The notes under the pieces: generated by a model | What the model was told of the DNA's origin: nothing | What the model saw: the letters and a program-made list of their open reading frames with translations, nothing else | Databases searched by the model: none | Translations under genes and position numbers: made by a program | Shown: in pieces, positions 6,377 to 10,567 of the stretch | Layout of the letters: each line of letters begins with the position of its first letter | Position numbering within the stretch: position 1 is the stretch's first letter | IMG/VR virus record: IMGVR_UViG_3300028394_000320 | Span: 1-23,329 of that record | Source: a virus | Strand: one strand, 5' to 3' | DNA: 23,329 bases

Positions 6377-6941
6377 TCTCTAAATCCCAAGTGTCTTTGG
6401 CATAACTCTCCAAATCCTTTGGCAAGTCCAGCATTACGCCACCGATAGAATCGGCAATCTCCCAGCGTTCGATAGAGTTGTCGCTGTCAATCGTATTGAC
6501 ATAGGTTTCTAAGTTCTCCCTAGCAACCACGAACACATCTCCTCTAAACCAAGCCCGTAAATCTTCCTTTCGGTATTTCAGGTATTCGGCGTTGTCAATC
6601 GGCGTGTAGATAACCACATCTGCCCATTCGCCTTGTGAATAACCTCGCAAGGTGATGAACTCAAAGGCATAACCCTTGGCTTCGAACCACGCTCCCAAGA
6701 CACGCTCTCGCTTGGCTTCGTAGTCGTTATGGCTATGATAGTGAATCGAATCCTTCACTCGCCTAACGGCTTCCTCCACCTCGTCTTTCGTGCTTATGTC
6801 ATTGTAGCCTCGTGCTATGTTCAGGGTTTGAACACCGAACTCATCTCCGCACAAGTCTTCAAAGGCATAGGCTTCAAAGTCGTGATAGGCTGTAATCCTA
6901 GTCGTGCTGTCAATCTCCAAAATCTCTACTGGCTTATCCAT
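6363..6941 (-). CDS. Phage protein of unknown function (192 aa)
   Basis: GAGGAGG lies before the ATG at 6941. The order of features is a beta-rich N-terminus (STTRITAYHDFEAYAFEDL), a helical middle (EEAVRRVKDSIHYH), an aromatic stretch (GYSQGEWADVVIY), then AWFRGDVFVVARE and WEIADSIGGVML. The W-RGDV plus W-ADSIGG arrangement recalls an uncharacterised protein group common in actinophages (RGDVYG followed by DSCWG). It is shared here only loosely, and function is unknown. Confidence 0.75.
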   Translation of the reverse strand: MDKPVEILEIDSTTRITAYHDFEAYAFEDLCGDEFGVQTLNIARGYNDISTKDEVEEAVRRVKDSIHYHSHNDYEAKRERVLGAWFEAKGYAFEFITLRGYSQGEWADVVIYTPIDNAEYLKYRKEDLRAWFRGDVFVVARENLETYVNTIDSDNSIERWEIADSIGGVMLDLPKDLESYAKDTWDLEIITI

Positions 6942-6943
6942 TA

Positions 6944-7153
6944 TTAGTCCTCCTCAATCGTTTCTACTACAACCATCTCTGCTATGTCATTGTATTTTAG
7001 CCCATTGAATAAACATTCGAGCAACTCACTACGAGCAAGGTCTAATAGTTCTTCTTCTGTTCTAGGTGTGTCATCTTCATCTTCCCATTCCATTAGACCA
7101 CTCTCGTCAGGGTAGATGTCCATAGTAATACTTGCTCTATAAATCTTAGTCAT
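6944..7153 (-). CDS. Small acidic protein, first gene of the P3 unit (69 aa)
   Basis: AGAAGGAGATTAGA precedes the ATG at 7153, and promoter P3 is 30 bases upstream. The pattern is strand (KIYRASITMDIYPDE), helix (TEEELLDLARSELLECLFNG), strand (IAEMVVVETIEED). This is the same topology as the DpnD/PcfM-like proteins further down the arm, though without the EVEAD motif. The terminal EED codons contain the ribosome site for the next gene. Confidence 0.7.
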   Translation of the reverse strand: MTKIYRASITMDIYPDESGLMEWEDEDDTPRTEEELLDLARSELLECLFNGLKYNDIAEMVVVETIEED

Positions 7154-7182
7154 TCTAATCTCCTTCTGTTGTTGTTAGTAAT

Positions 7183-7211
7183 ACACTAGCACATTCTTTT
7201 ATGTTTGTCAA
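7183..7211 (-). promoter_or_regulatory. Sigma70-type early promoter P3
   Basis: On the minus strand: TTGACA, 17-base spacer ending in TGC, then TAGTGT. The leader to the ATG at 7153 is about 23 bases. A CATAAC-TTTTGATAACG box (about 7220-7237) lies just upstream of the -35 element. Confidence 0.7.
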
Positions 7212-7452
7212 GTCAGTTTCATAACATTTTGATAACGGGCGATTATGTTATGTTGGTATTCTATTATGTTTTAGTGCTATGTTTGGTGCTATAAATCATA
7301 AAGGAATAACATAACATTATCGCCACTATTCTGTTGTCAAGGTGCTACTATCGGTTGAAAGTGAAACACATCTAATACTATTTCAGCACTTTCTTATACC
7401 TAGTTAGTAATACTATTATTATTTTATTATAGTATTATAAAGGTATAAAGGT
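7212..7452. other. AT-rich intergenic region with inverted repeats
   Basis: There are 241 bases without a gene. From right to left it holds a 9-bp-arm palindrome at 7408-7437 (TAATACTAT, 12-base loop, ATAGTATTA), then a long imperfect inverted repeat: CGATTATGTTATGTT (7240-7254) against AACATAACATTATCG (7308-7322), one mismatch. TATGTT and GTGCTAT units recur in between. The 7408-7437 palindrome follows the stop of the gene at 7453 and could end that transcript, but it has no GC stem. A replication origin or repressor-binding region is an alternative. Confidence 0.5.
7408..7437. repeat. AT-rich palindrome
   Basis: Arms of 9 bases (TAATACTAT / ATAGTATTA) flank a 12-base AT-only loop, 16 bases downstream of the stop codon at 7453. 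It is too weak for a standard terminator by itself. Confidence 0.45.
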
Positions 7453-7581
7453 TTAGAGGGCAAGGCGAATAAACTCGTGTTCTGGCACGCCACATTCGCC
7501 ACACCACCTATCCCCAGCAATACCCGTTATAACATAGGTATTCGGGTCAAGGTGATTAGGGCAGACTAATGCTGTCGCCAT
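7453..7581 (-). CDS. Zinc-ribbon micro-protein (42 aa)
   Basis: The protein has C7-P-N-H10 and C27-x2-C30 (CGEC), a C2HC-type zinc ribbon in 42 residues, between which lies DPNTYVITGIAG. The ATG at 7581 lies inside the end of the upstream gene (16-base overlap) with GAGGG about 9 bases before it. The residue pattern and the placement at the end of a leftward operon support it as real. Function is unknown. Confidence 0.6.
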   Translation of the reverse strand: MATALVCPNHLDPNTYVITGIAGDRWCGECGVPEHEFIRLAL

Positions 7582-7910
7582 ACATAACCCTCGTCAAACT
7601 CGTAATCCCATTGAAACGCTCTAAACCAAGTTTCACGCCAATCCACGCTAACCTCGTTTAGAATCCGTAGCGTTTCTTCGCTAGCCGTGTCGTCATAGTA
7701 TTGCTCGACAAACTGAGCCTCGTCTTCGTAATCGCCAACAAATCGGTCTTCTTCATCTCGAATGTAATCGGCGAGTTTGTCGGGTAAGTTCTCTGGCGTG
7801 TCGTCATAGCCGTTCCAACTAATCCAAACTGCTAGCCGTCTAATCTCAGGGTGGTCTATGTCGCCGTTAGGCATACCTTCCAGCACCTCTAAAATCTCTT
7901 CTTTATACAT
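7566..7910 (-). CDS. ArdA-like antirestriction protein (114 aa)
   Basis: Residues about 20-75 match the ArdA middle (LAVWISWNGYDDTPENL, then DKLADYIRDEEDRFVGDYED). Residues about 55-114 match the ArdA end (FVGDYEDEAQFVEQYYDDTA, then VDWRETWFRAFQWDYEF, then EGYVWRQH). ArdA proteins are elongated acidic DNA mimics of about 165 residues that block type I restriction-modification enzymes. This one is shorter and lacks the N-terminal domain. GAGGAGGAAG precedes the ATG at 7910. The net charge is strongly negative, as expected for a DNA mimic. Confidence 0.75.
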   Translation of the reverse strand: MYKEEILEVLEGMPNGDIDHPEIRRLAVWISWNGYDDTPENLPDKLADYIRDEEDRFVGDYEDEAQFVEQYYDDTASEETLRILNEVSVDWRETWFRAFQWDYEFDEGYVWRQH

Positions 7911-8035
7911 TAGTCTTCCTCCTCTTCGTTGATAACTTGTTCTAGGTAATCCACTAGGTCATAGACATTTATCTGCCCAGCGTGATAAGCACTATAAAGT
8001 TCTTTGAACTCTTTTGCCATTCTGTCGCTAATCAT
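7910..8035 (-). CDS. Small helical acidic protein (41 aa)
   Basis: The ATG at 8035 has GGGAGAAGAG directly upstream and overlaps the stop of the previous gene as ATGA. A second start (MAKEFKELYS) is five codons inside. The protein is one amphipathic helical stretch (AKEFKELYSAYHAGQINVYD, then LVDYLEQVINEEEED). The EEEED tail encodes the ribosome site of the ArdA-like gene, with which it is probably translationally coupled. Confidence 0.65.
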   Translation of the reverse strand: MISDRMAKEFKELYSAYHAGQINVYDLVDYLEQVINEEEED

Positions 8036-8202
8036 CTCTTCTCCCAGTATTCGTCTTGGGCAATCATAGACTCCAAATCGCTAATCCTGCCTTCTAGTAA
8101 TGCCCATAGGCTTAGGCTAGGTTGGGCGTTAGTGCCTAGGCTGTTGTATTTCCTCACATCTCGTTTCAGTTCGGCGAGTTCGGCTCGGTGTTCTTCTAGC
8201 AT
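8032..8202 (-). CDS. Small coiled-coil-like protein (56 aa)
   Basis: The N-terminus (MLEEHRAELAELKRDVRKYN) and C-terminus (LLEGRISDLESMIAQDEYW) have heptad-like leucine spacing, with a proline-containing break between them. A helical hairpin is likely. GGAGGCATA precedes the ATG at 8202 and a TAATG junction links it to the upstream gene. It contains the GGGAGAAGAG site of the next gene. Function is unknown. Confidence 0.65.
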   Translation of the reverse strand: MLEEHRAELAELKRDVRKYNSLGTNAQPSLSLWALLEGRISDLESMIAQDEYWEKR

Positions 8203-8414
8203 TATGCCTCCGTTCTTAGTAGTTCGACAATAATCCCTCGTGCCTCTTTCAAGGAATCTAGGGCTATGTCTAAATCGTCTAGGGTTGCCGATAGTTGCTT
8301 TACCTCGGTGTATTCGGCAATCTTCTCGGTGTCTAGGGCTTCGAACGAATCGAGTAGTTCATAAGCCCAGTAAATAGCATTGCCAATCTTGTCGAGTTTC
8401 TCAGGGTCAATCAT
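8202..8414 (-). CDS. Small helical protein (70 aa)
   Basis: The ATG at 8414 is chosen for AGAAGGAGAACTA directly upstream; the longer frame to 8480 runs through the preceding gene. The protein is strongly helical (DKIGNAIYWAYELLDSFEAL, then LDDLDIALDSLKEARGIIVE) and resembles a short coiled coil. It joins the upstream gene by TAATG. No family is recognised. Confidence 0.7.
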   Translation of the reverse strand: MIDPEKLDKIGNAIYWAYELLDSFEALDTEKIAEYTEVKQLSATLDDLDIALDSLKEARGIIVELLRTEA

Positions 8415-8563
8415 TAGTTCTCCTTCTTTGCTAGGGTAATGTAATCCTTTGGTCTTAGATAAGTTGCGTGGAATCCACACATCTTATAGGGCTGTTCTCC
8501 TCCATAGTATAGGGTAATCCTATCTTCGCTATGGTTATGCCCAAGTCTTTGGCAGTCTAGCAC
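8414..8563 (-). CDS. Small Cys/His-containing protein with GTG start (49 aa)
   Basis: No ATG gives a long frame here. A GTG at 8561-8563 sharing a base with the upstream stop (TAGTG) does, which matches the TAATG and TGATG junctions used along this operon. The protein reads MLDCQRLGHNHSEDRITLYY, then a GGEQPYKMCGFH motif and a basic end. Cys4, His9, His11, Cys29 and His32 could bind a metal. AGGCAGG provides a moderate ribosome site. It contains the AGAAGGAG site of the next gene. Confidence 0.5.
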   Translation of the reverse strand: MLDCQRLGHNHSEDRITLYYGGEQPYKMCGFHATYLRPKDYITLAKKEN

Positions 8564-8658
8564 TAATAACCTGCCTTAGTTAGTATTTCAAGTAGTTTGT
8601 CTAGGGTTTCTTCGTCTAGGTTGTCAATCGCCTCTTCGTTGATTACATTCTCAAACAT
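8563..8658 (-). CDS. Acidic micro-protein (31 aa), first gene after the promoter hub
   Basis: The protein MFENVINEEAIDNLDEETLD plus 11 residues is a small acidic helix. TAGGAGAAAC precedes the ATG at 8658, and promoter P4 lies 30-60 bases upstream with no gene between. It may be a true peptide or mainly a leader that couples translation into the operon. The good ribosome site and its junction with the following GTG gene favour translation. Confidence 0.55.
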   Translation of the reverse strand: MFENVINEEAIDNLDEETLDKLLEILTKAGY

Positions 8659-8688
8659 TCGTTTCTCCTATCTCTCGGTCTTAGTAAA

Positions 8689-8717
8689 ACACTATCACAC
8701 TTTTTGTTTCTTGTCAA
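8689..8717 (-). promoter_or_regulatory. Sigma70-type early promoter P4
   Basis: On the minus strand: TTGACA, 17-base spacer ending in TGA, then TAGTGT. It is closest to the ATG at 8658, giving a leader of about 24 bases. Confidence 0.7.
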
Positions 8718-8773
8718 GTCTTTTTAGAAACTTTTTTGAAACTTTTTTTGCTCCTGTGTTTCTTGTTGTTATC

Positions 8774-8802
8774 AACCTAGCACACTTTCTAACCTTTGTC
8801 AA
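8774..8802 (-). promoter_or_regulatory. Sigma70-type early promoter P5
   Basis: On the minus strand: TTGACA, 17-base spacer ending in TGC, then TAGGTT. It is in tandem with P4, 85 bases upstream. Confidence 0.65.
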
Positions 8803-8816
8803 ATCCGCTTGTCTTT

Positions 8817-8826
8817 CGGCGTGTCG
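8817..8826. promoter_or_regulatory. CGGCGTGTCG decamer, copy 1
   Basis: Exact CGGCGTGTCG, 14 bases upstream of the P5 -35 box and in the opposite orientation to it. Its two sister copies directly precede P6 and P7. Confidence 0.4.
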
Positions 8827-8861
8827 TTTATTTTGTTGTCTGGTGCTTTGTTGATAGCAAT

Positions 8862-8890
8862 ACCCTAGCACACTCTAAAACGCTTGTCAA
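8862..8890 (-). promoter_or_regulatory. Sigma70-type early promoter P6
   Basis: On the minus strand: TTGACA, 17-base spacer ending in TGC, then TAGGGT. It is in tandem with P5 and P4. Confidence 0.65.
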
Positions 8891-8893
8891 GTG

Positions 8894-8903
8894 CGACACG
8901 CCG
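8894..8903. promoter_or_regulatory. CGGCGTGTCG decamer, copy 2
   Basis: The exact decamer on the minus strand, three bases upstream of the P6 -35 box. Confidence 0.4.
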
Positions 8904-8956
8904 ATAAATCCAAAAAACTTTCAACTTGCCATAAATAAGCGTATAGGTCAAATAAG

Positions 8957-8985
8957 CCCTGTAAGCCTCGTAGAGAGGCTCAGGG
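8957..8985. repeat. Stem-loop CCCTG-AGCCTC / GAGGCT-CAGGG
   Basis: An 11-bp stem (CCCTG, two-base bulge, AGCCTC, loop GTAGA, GAGGCT, CAGGG). There is no adjacent T-run, so it is not a standard terminator. Sequence related to its arms (CTACGAGCCTC, AGCCCTGAAAG) recurs at about 9012-9038, so a larger RNA fold is possible in the transcript from P8. Confidence 0.45.
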
Positions 8986-9044
8986 TCAAAGTAAGGTAAT
9001 CACATACGGCAAGCCCTGAAAGTGTCCCTACGAGCCTCTGGTGG

Positions 9045-9063
9045 CGTTATCAAATCGTTATAA
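9045..9063. promoter_or_regulatory. Operator-like box upstream of P7
   Basis: CGTTATCAAATCGTTATAA, identical over 19 bases to the box at 6358-6376. It lies 17 bases upstream of the P7 -35 hexamer. Confidence 0.5.
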
Positions 9064-9068
9064 ATCTA

Positions 9069-9078
9069 CGGCGTGTCG
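9069..9078. promoter_or_regulatory. CGGCGTGTCG decamer, copy 3
   Basis: The exact decamer on the plus strand, two bases upstream of the P7 -35 box. This is the same placement relative to the promoter as copy 2 at P6. Confidence 0.4.
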
Positions 9079-9080
9079 GT

Positions 9081-9109
9081 TTGACATTCTGGGGAATCTA
9101 TGCTAGACT
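9081..9109 (+). promoter_or_regulatory. Rightward promoter P7
   Basis: TTGACA, 17-base spacer (TTCTGGGGAATCTATGC), TAGACT, followed by CAAAAAACCTTCG at the expected start. It is a near-duplicate of P9 at 9246. No gene on this strand lies downstream before the minus-strand operon, so its product would be non-coding or antisense RNA. Confidence 0.65.
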
Positions 9110-9138
9110 ATTCAAAAAACCTTCGTCAAGATTAGTCA

Positions 9139-9156
9139 TTCGAACATTTGTTCGAA
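9139..9156. promoter_or_regulatory. LexA-type SOS box
   Basis: A perfect palindrome TTCGAAC-ATTT-GTTCGAA. It fits the Gram-positive/actinobacterial LexA consensus CGAAC-N4-GTTCG. It lies between the facing promoters P7 and P8, within about 25 bases of both expected start points, where a bound repressor could block both. A phage repressor with similar specificity is the alternative. Confidence 0.65.
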
Positions 9157-9180
9157 CGCTAAAAAAAGGGTATCAAATCA

Positions 9181-9209
9181 AGCCTAGCACATTTTAGCCA
9201 TTTTGTCAA
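9181..9209 (-). promoter_or_regulatory. Sigma70-type leftward promoter P8
   Basis: On the minus strand: TTGACA, 17-base spacer ending in TGC, then TAGGCT. It is divergent from P9 (9246), sharing the box at 9220-9237, and faces P7 across the LexA-type site. Confidence 0.65.
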
Positions 9210-9219
9210 GGCGTGTTTC

Positions 9220-9237
9220 ATAACATTATCGTTATAA
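9220..9237. promoter_or_regulatory. Operator-like box between divergent P8 and P9
   Basis: CATAACATTATCGTTATAA has the CGTTATAA unit plus an inverted ATAAC. It sits between the two -35 boxes, 8 bases from P9 and about 10 from P8, where one protein could control both. Confidence 0.5.
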
Positions 9238-9245
9238 ACTAGGGC

Positions 9246-9274
9246 TTGACATTCTGGGCAAAGTGTGATAGACT
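9246..9274 (+). promoter_or_regulatory. Rightward promoter P9
   Basis: TTGACA, 17-base spacer (TTCTGGGCAAAGTGTGA), TAGACT, then CAAAAAACCTTCG, closely matching P7. A terminator-like hairpin begins at the expected start point. No plus-strand gene follows nearby. Confidence 0.65.
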
Positions 9275-9278
9275 AGAC

Positions 9279-9309
9279 AAAAAACCTTCGGCGTGTGGAG
9301 GGTCTTTTT
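9279..9309. terminator. Terminator-like hairpin at the start of the P9 transcript
   Basis: On the plus strand: ACCTTC (9284-9289), 8-base loop, GAGGGT (9298-9303, one G-U pair), then CTTTTT. An A-tract precedes the stem, so the minus strand also shows a stem (one C-A mismatch) followed by TTTTTT. It may end the transcript from P10 on the minus strand, or attenuate P9. Confidence 0.45.
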
Positions 9310-9403
9310 AGAGCCGATTATTTCGGGTAGGGTGGATTTTGAAAGGTTTATTTACAGAGCGTTATCCCACCGAACTCTTGCTTCGCTTTTCTTTTGTAAG
9401 AAT

Positions 9404-9432
9404 AGCCTAGCATACTTTTATTTATTTGTCAA
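9404..9432 (-). promoter_or_regulatory. Sigma70-type leftward promoter P10
   Basis: On the minus strand: TTGACA, 17-base spacer ending in TGC, then TAGGCT. The -35 box directly follows the 3' end of the tRNA-like fold at 9435-9480. Between it and the hairpin at 9279-9309 there is no start codon with a useful frame, so the first 120 bases of its transcript are non-coding. Confidence 0.65.
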
Positions 9433-9434
9433 GT

Positions 9435-9480
9435 GCCTAGTTAGGAATCGAACCTAATCTAAACTCGCCAGAGTCTAGGC
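9435..9480 (-). other. tRNA-like fold: acceptor stem plus T-arm (mini-tRNA remnant or attachment site)
   Basis: On the minus strand: GCCTAG (acceptor 5'), ACTC-TGGC-GAGT (hairpin), TTAGA, TTAGG-TTCGATT-CCTAA (a canonical T-arm), CTAGGC (acceptor 3'). The TTCGATT loop and 5-bp T-stem adjoining a 3' acceptor strand are hallmarks of a tRNA 3' end. At 46 bases it lacks a D-arm and a proper anticodon arm, so it is not a normal tRNA. It could be a decayed tRNA, a phage attachment core copied from a host tRNA, or a deliberate tRNA mimic. Confidence 0.5.
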
Positions 9481-9492
9481 TGTTGTTGCTTT

Positions 9493-9813
9493 TTACCAGT
9501 CTGCGAAACCTGCTTCACGGGTTGCGATTACCTGAGCAAGTGCTCCCTTGAATGTTGCCTCGATTAGTTTAGCCTTGTGAGCCTTCGGGCAGTCCTCGTA
9601 GAATGACAACCCTGCCAGTTGGTAAGTTGCGTGAATCTCCTCTATGGCGTTCCAAGTCGCAAAGATGGCGTTCTCCTCGTCTTCGGTGTAGTTCCAATAG
9701 TCGCCGAATGTGTAGGGTGAGCCTTTTAGGTGGCTCGCCAGAATGTAGGCGGTAATCCTTGCGTGTTCGCTTCGGGTTGGTGTTAGGTCAATCTTCTGTA
9801 AACTGATAGCCAT
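9493..9813 (-). CDS. Helical phage protein of unknown function (106 aa)
   Basis: The ATG at 9813 is chosen for AGAAGGAGAACAACTA upstream. The protein is mainly helical (SEHARITAYILASHLKG, then EENAIFATWNAIEEIHATYQ, then LIEATFKGALAQVIATREAG) with one cysteine. It is less acidic than the genes to its left. It is the last gene of the operon started by P11, and TAATG joins it to the membrane protein gene. No family is recognised. Confidence 0.75.
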   Translation of the reverse strand: MAISLQKIDLTPTRSEHARITAYILASHLKGSPYTFGDYWNYTEDEENAIFATWNAIEEIHATYQLAGLSFYEDCPKAHKAKLIEATFKGALAQVIATREAGFADW

Positions 9814-10031
9814 TAGTTGTTCTCCTTCTTTGGTAGTAATGCCCAAGCAGTTAGGGCTAGGGTAATGAGGGTTAGTGCTGTTTCAAGTCTGCCCAAGTTG
9901 TTGGCTAGGGCGTTTAGTTGAGGGTTCTCGCTTAGGTAATAATCGAACTCGACAAACCCAAGGTAAGAGTGAGTTATTGCTAGGCTTAGGGCTGTGCTTC
10001 CTGCTAGGGCTAACCTGCTTAGTCTGTTCAT
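9813..10031 (-). CDS. Small membrane protein, two transmembrane segments (72 aa)
   Basis: Hydrophobic segments lie at about residues 7-27 (LALAGSTALSLAITHSYLGF) and 51-67 (TALTLITLALTAWALLP). They are separated by a polar stretch with a YYLSENPQLN loop, and the C-terminus is KKENN. Size and topology would allow a holin, but no endolysin is nearby, so I leave it unassigned. GAGGAGGCG precedes the ATG at 10031, which overlaps the upstream stop as ATGA. Confidence 0.75.
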   Translation of the reverse strand: MNRLSRLALAGSTALSLAITHSYLGFVEFDYYLSENPQLNALANNLGRLETALTLITLALTAWALLPKKENN

Positions 10032-10204
10032 CTAGTCGCCTCCTCTGCCTCTTCGATAGCGTTCTGGAATCGGGTGCGGTCAAACCGAGGGTTATCGGCG
10101 ATTAGCACTGACATTAGTGCCGAGGTGAATCGGTCTAAGTTCGTGCCGTTGGCTCGCTCCTCTCCAATAAGTTGGGCTAGTTCCTTGTAGTCCTTGCGTG
10201 TCAT
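10028..10204 (-). CDS. Small phage protein, MTRKDYxxLA type (58 aa)
   Basis: The protein starts MTRKDYKELAQLIGEE and ends with an ADNPRFDRTRFQNAIEEAEE segment. I recognise this combination (MTRKDY N-terminus, NPRFDR-RF near the C-terminus) from small uncharacterised proteins widespread in actinophages and other phages. GAAGGCAAAC precedes the ATG at 10204. The terminal GAG GAG codons form the ribosome site of the membrane protein gene. Confidence 0.75.
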   Translation of the reverse strand: MTRKDYKELAQLIGEERANGTNLDRFTSALMSVLIADNPRFDRTRFQNAIEEAEEATR

Positions 10205-10314
10205 TAGTTTGCCTTCTTTCCTGTGATTAGGGCTTTCTCTGCCCGTTGCTGTTTGCGTGTCAAGGTCTTAGCCTTGGCTTGAATCGTTCTGTTGCTGTCT
10301 GGTCGCTTTGGCAT
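10204..10314 (-). CDS. Basic micro-protein (36 aa)
   Basis: MPKRPDSNRTIQAKAKTLTR followed by KQQRAEKALITGKKAN: 36 residues with about ten K or R, a likely helix and possible nucleic-acid binder. GAGGAGCAAC lies before the ATG at 10314, which shares a base with the upstream stop (TAATG). It contains the GAAAGAAGG site of the next gene. Its strong positive charge contrasts with the acidic arm. Family unknown. Confidence 0.65.
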   Translation of the reverse strand: MPKRPDSNRTIQAKAKTLTRKQQRAEKALITGKKAN

Positions 10315-10478
10315 TAGAGTTGCTCCTCGTCTAGTGTCAAGTTTTGCCATTCGGCTGGGTCTATGATTTCAATCGGCTCGTCAAGTGTTAGAGTTAGGCA
10401 AGAATAGCAAGCCTCCACACCCTTGGCGAACATTGTTTCGATTTCGGTTCTTTCGCATAGTTCACAAGTTCCAAACAT
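10314..10478 (-). CDS. Zinc-ribbon mini-protein, first gene of the P11 operon (54 aa)
   Basis: C5-x2-C8 (CELC) and C24-x2-C27 (CYSC) form a compact zinc ribbon, followed by an acidic tail ending TLDEEQL. The ATG at 10478 is chosen because AAGGAAACAA lies just before it. Promoter P11 is about 45 bases upstream, making this the first gene of the leftward unit that ends at 9493. The architecture is like the other cysteine-pair proteins of the arm. Function is unknown. Confidence 0.75.
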   Translation of the reverse strand: MFGTCELCERTEIETMFAKGVEACYSCLTLTLDEPIEIIDPAEWQNLTLDEEQL

Positions 10479-10522
10479 TTGTTTCCTTCTTTCTGTTTCG
10501 GTGTCCTTCACCTAACAAGATA

Positions 10523-10550
10523 AGACTAACACGAATGACAACCTTGTCAA
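10523..10550 (-). promoter_or_regulatory. Leftward promoter P11
   Basis: On the minus strand: TTGACA, 16-base spacer, TAGTCT. It is back to back with P12; the two -35 boxes are 45 bases apart around the box at 10568-10588. Confidence 0.6.
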
Positions 10551-10567
10551 GCCAAAACGCCAAAATA

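Larger units (their letters stand above)
8659..9492. other. Intergenic regulatory hub, no genes
   Basis: This 834-base stretch has no frame longer than about 13 codons with a ribosome site. It contains five leftward promoters (P4, P5, P6, P8, P10), two rightward promoters (P7, P9), a LexA-type palindrome, two CGTTATAA boxes, three copies of CGGCGTGTCG, two hairpins and a tRNA-like fold, all listed separately. P4-P6 are tandem promoters 70-90 bases apart feeding the operon that starts at 8658. Confidence 0.75.

Noticed and set aside
7314-7340. TTGACA with TAATGT 15 bases away on the minus strand, a possible extra early promoter
   Set aside because: The spacer is two bases shorter than in nearly all promoters of the arm and the TGC extension is missing.
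9139-9156. Palindrome read as a transcription terminator
   Set aside because: It is followed by A-runs on the plus strand and has no T-run after it on the minus strand. The sequence matches a LexA operator much better.
9435-9507. Complete tRNA gene
   Set aside because: Only the T-arm and acceptor strands are present in 46 bases. There is no D-arm, no proper anticodon arm, and no acceptor complement at the 73-base distance.
9813-10031. Holin assignment for the two-helix membrane protein
   Set aside because: Topology alone is not enough, no endolysin is nearby, and it lies in the early-type arm.
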